In this document: one piece after another, positions 5,529 to 6,397 of the stretch
How the letters are laid out: each line of letters opens with the position of its first letter
How positions within the stretch are numbered: the first letter of the stretch is position 1
Source: Rickettsiales bacterium
Lineage (GTDB): Bacteria; Pseudomonadota; Alphaproteobacteria; Rickettsiales; JANQQO01
Reading direction: 5' to 3'
DNA length: 6,397 bases
Assembly: GCA_028289305.1 (NCBI GenBank)
Contig: JANQQO010000025.1
Location: 1 to 6,397, forward strand
Notes under the pieces: model-generated
Databases searched by the model: none
What the model saw: the letters and a program-made list of their open reading frames with translations, nothing else
What the model was told of the DNA's origin: nothing
Position numbers and translations under genes: made by a program

Positions 5529-6397
5529 TTATGCCGCGACTTGTTGGCGCGGGTGAAGATGGCGGTAAGAAAGCGCTTCGGCGATATGATGGCGGGCAAT
5601 ATGCTCCGATTTTTCCAAATCCGCAATCGTGCGCGCAGTACGCAATACGCGATTATGCCCGCGCATCGACAGACCCATTTGCTCCACGGCTTGCAAGAGC
5701 AATGCTTTGCCTTCTGCATCTGGCGTGGCGACGCGCGTCAGGAGCTCGCCATCCACTTGCGCATTACTGGCGATTGTTTCGCCTTCGTAACGAATGCGTT
5801 GATGCTGTCGTGCCGCGCCAACACGCGCCGCTACCGCTGAAGACGGCTCAGACGCGCCGAGCGTATCGATCTCGGCGGGGCTAACTGCCGGCACTTCAAT
5901 ATAGATGTCAAACCGATCAAGCAACGGACCGGAAAGCCGCGATAGATAATCCACTGCGCAACGTGGAGCTTTGTTACACGCGCGCGTCTCATCGCCCAAA
6001 TAGCCGCAGCGGCATGGATTCATCGCTGCGATCAGCTGAAAGCGCGCTGGATAGGTGACATGCGCCTGCGCGCGCGACACCGTGACTTCCCCAGTTTCCA
6101 AGGGCTGGCGCATAGAATCGAGCACGGAACGATTGAATTCCGGTAATTCGTCGAGGAAGAGTACGCCGTGATGCGCGAGGGTAATTTCGCCAGGCTTAGC
6201 CTTCGTGCCGCCGCCGACCATCGCCGCCATCGAGCAAGAATGGTGTGGATCACGAAACGGGCGCTGACGCTTTATTCCACCGCTGACGAGATTGCCCGCG
6301 ATGCTACTAATCATACTGACTTCCAGCATTTCTTCGGCGGTGAGCGGCCGAAGCAATCCTGGTAAGCGTGCGGCGAGCATCGATTTCCCGGCGCCGG
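5529..6397 (-). CDS. comM: ComM/YifB-family AAA+ helicase, 5' end missing
   Basis: ComM is a hexameric AAA+ motor, related to magnesium chelatase subunits, that drives branch migration during integration of transforming DNA; the family is also common in bacteria not known to be transformable. About 288 C-terminal residues are visible of the roughly 500 typical. The frame is open through the window edge and its first residues read GAGKS, the end of the Walker A loop, so the ATG at 6380 is internal and not the start. Walker B is LFLDE (visible residues 79-83, bases 6147-6161). NPCRCG with two later cysteines (C128, C130, C140, C146) may hold a metal. LLDRFD (158-163) carries the probable arginine finger, and RGHNRVLRTARTIADL is the C-terminal family signature. 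The N-terminal Lon-like domain lies outside. It is co-directional with mnmE but separated by 103 bp. Confidence 0.95.
   Translation of the reverse strand, partial: GAGKSMLAARLPGLLRPLTAEEMLEVSMISSIAGNLVSGGIKRQRPFRDPHHSCSMAAMVGGGTKAKPGEITLAHHGVLFLDELPEFNRSVLDSMRQPLETGEVTVSRAQAHVTYPARFQLIAAMNPCRCGYLGDETRACNKAPRCAVDYLSRLSGPLLDRFDIYIEVPAVSPAEIDTLGASEPSSAVAARVGAARQHQRIRYEGETIASNAQVDGELLTRVATPDAEGKALLLQAVEQMGLSMRGHNRVLRTARTIADLEKSEHIARHHIAEALSYRHLHPRQQVAA

Noticed and set aside
6378..6380. ATG of comM as a true start giving a 283-residue protein
   Set aside because: The frame continues upstream to the window edge and encodes GAGKS, the end of the Walker A loop, so the gene is cut by the window.

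Overview
The window carries six genes, all on the minus strand. In transcription order (right to left) they are comM/yifB (5' end cut by the window edge), mnmE, mnmG, rsmG, parA and parB (3' end cut by the window edge). The run mnmE-mnmG-rsmG-parA-parB is a classic block close to the replication origin in many bacteria. The protein details point to an alphaproteobacterium: the N-terminus of MnmG, the NPCRCG motif of ComM, and a ParA/ParB pair fused directly behind rsmG. Order or genus cannot be named from the sequence alone. Base composition looks moderately GC-rich and even across the genes, with no sign of recent transfer in any coding region.

Layout from right to left. 6397-5529 is the C-terminal part of a ComM/YifB AAA+ helicase, starting inside its Walker A loop. 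5528-5426 is a 103-bp spacer in which I see no convincing site. 5425-4061 is mnmE. 4060-3860 is a 201-bp spacer packed with inverted repeats: a 14-bp palindrome, a perfect 16-bp parS site and four stem-loops placed nearly end to end. 3859-1976 is mnmG, followed after 3 bp by rsmG (1972-1358). The rsmG stop codon overlaps the parA start in an ATGA. parA (1361-543) is followed after 35 bp by parB (507 to the edge).

Two functional themes meet here. MnmE and MnmG form the complex that modifies U34 of certain tRNAs, and RsmG methylates 16S rRNA, so these three tune translation. ParA, ParB and the parS site make up the chromosome partition system. Because parS lies between mnmE and mnmG, ParB spreading from it would run over mnmG, rsmG and its own genes.

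The genes themselves are ordinary housekeeping genes. The part that merits a second look is the mnmE-mnmG spacer. Two of its stem-loops are fully paired (through G-U wobbles) only when read on the strand of the operon, which suggests a structured RNA leader or processing region beside parS. A smaller oddity is a degenerate G4 motif (SRSD instead of NKxD) in the MnmE GTPase domain.
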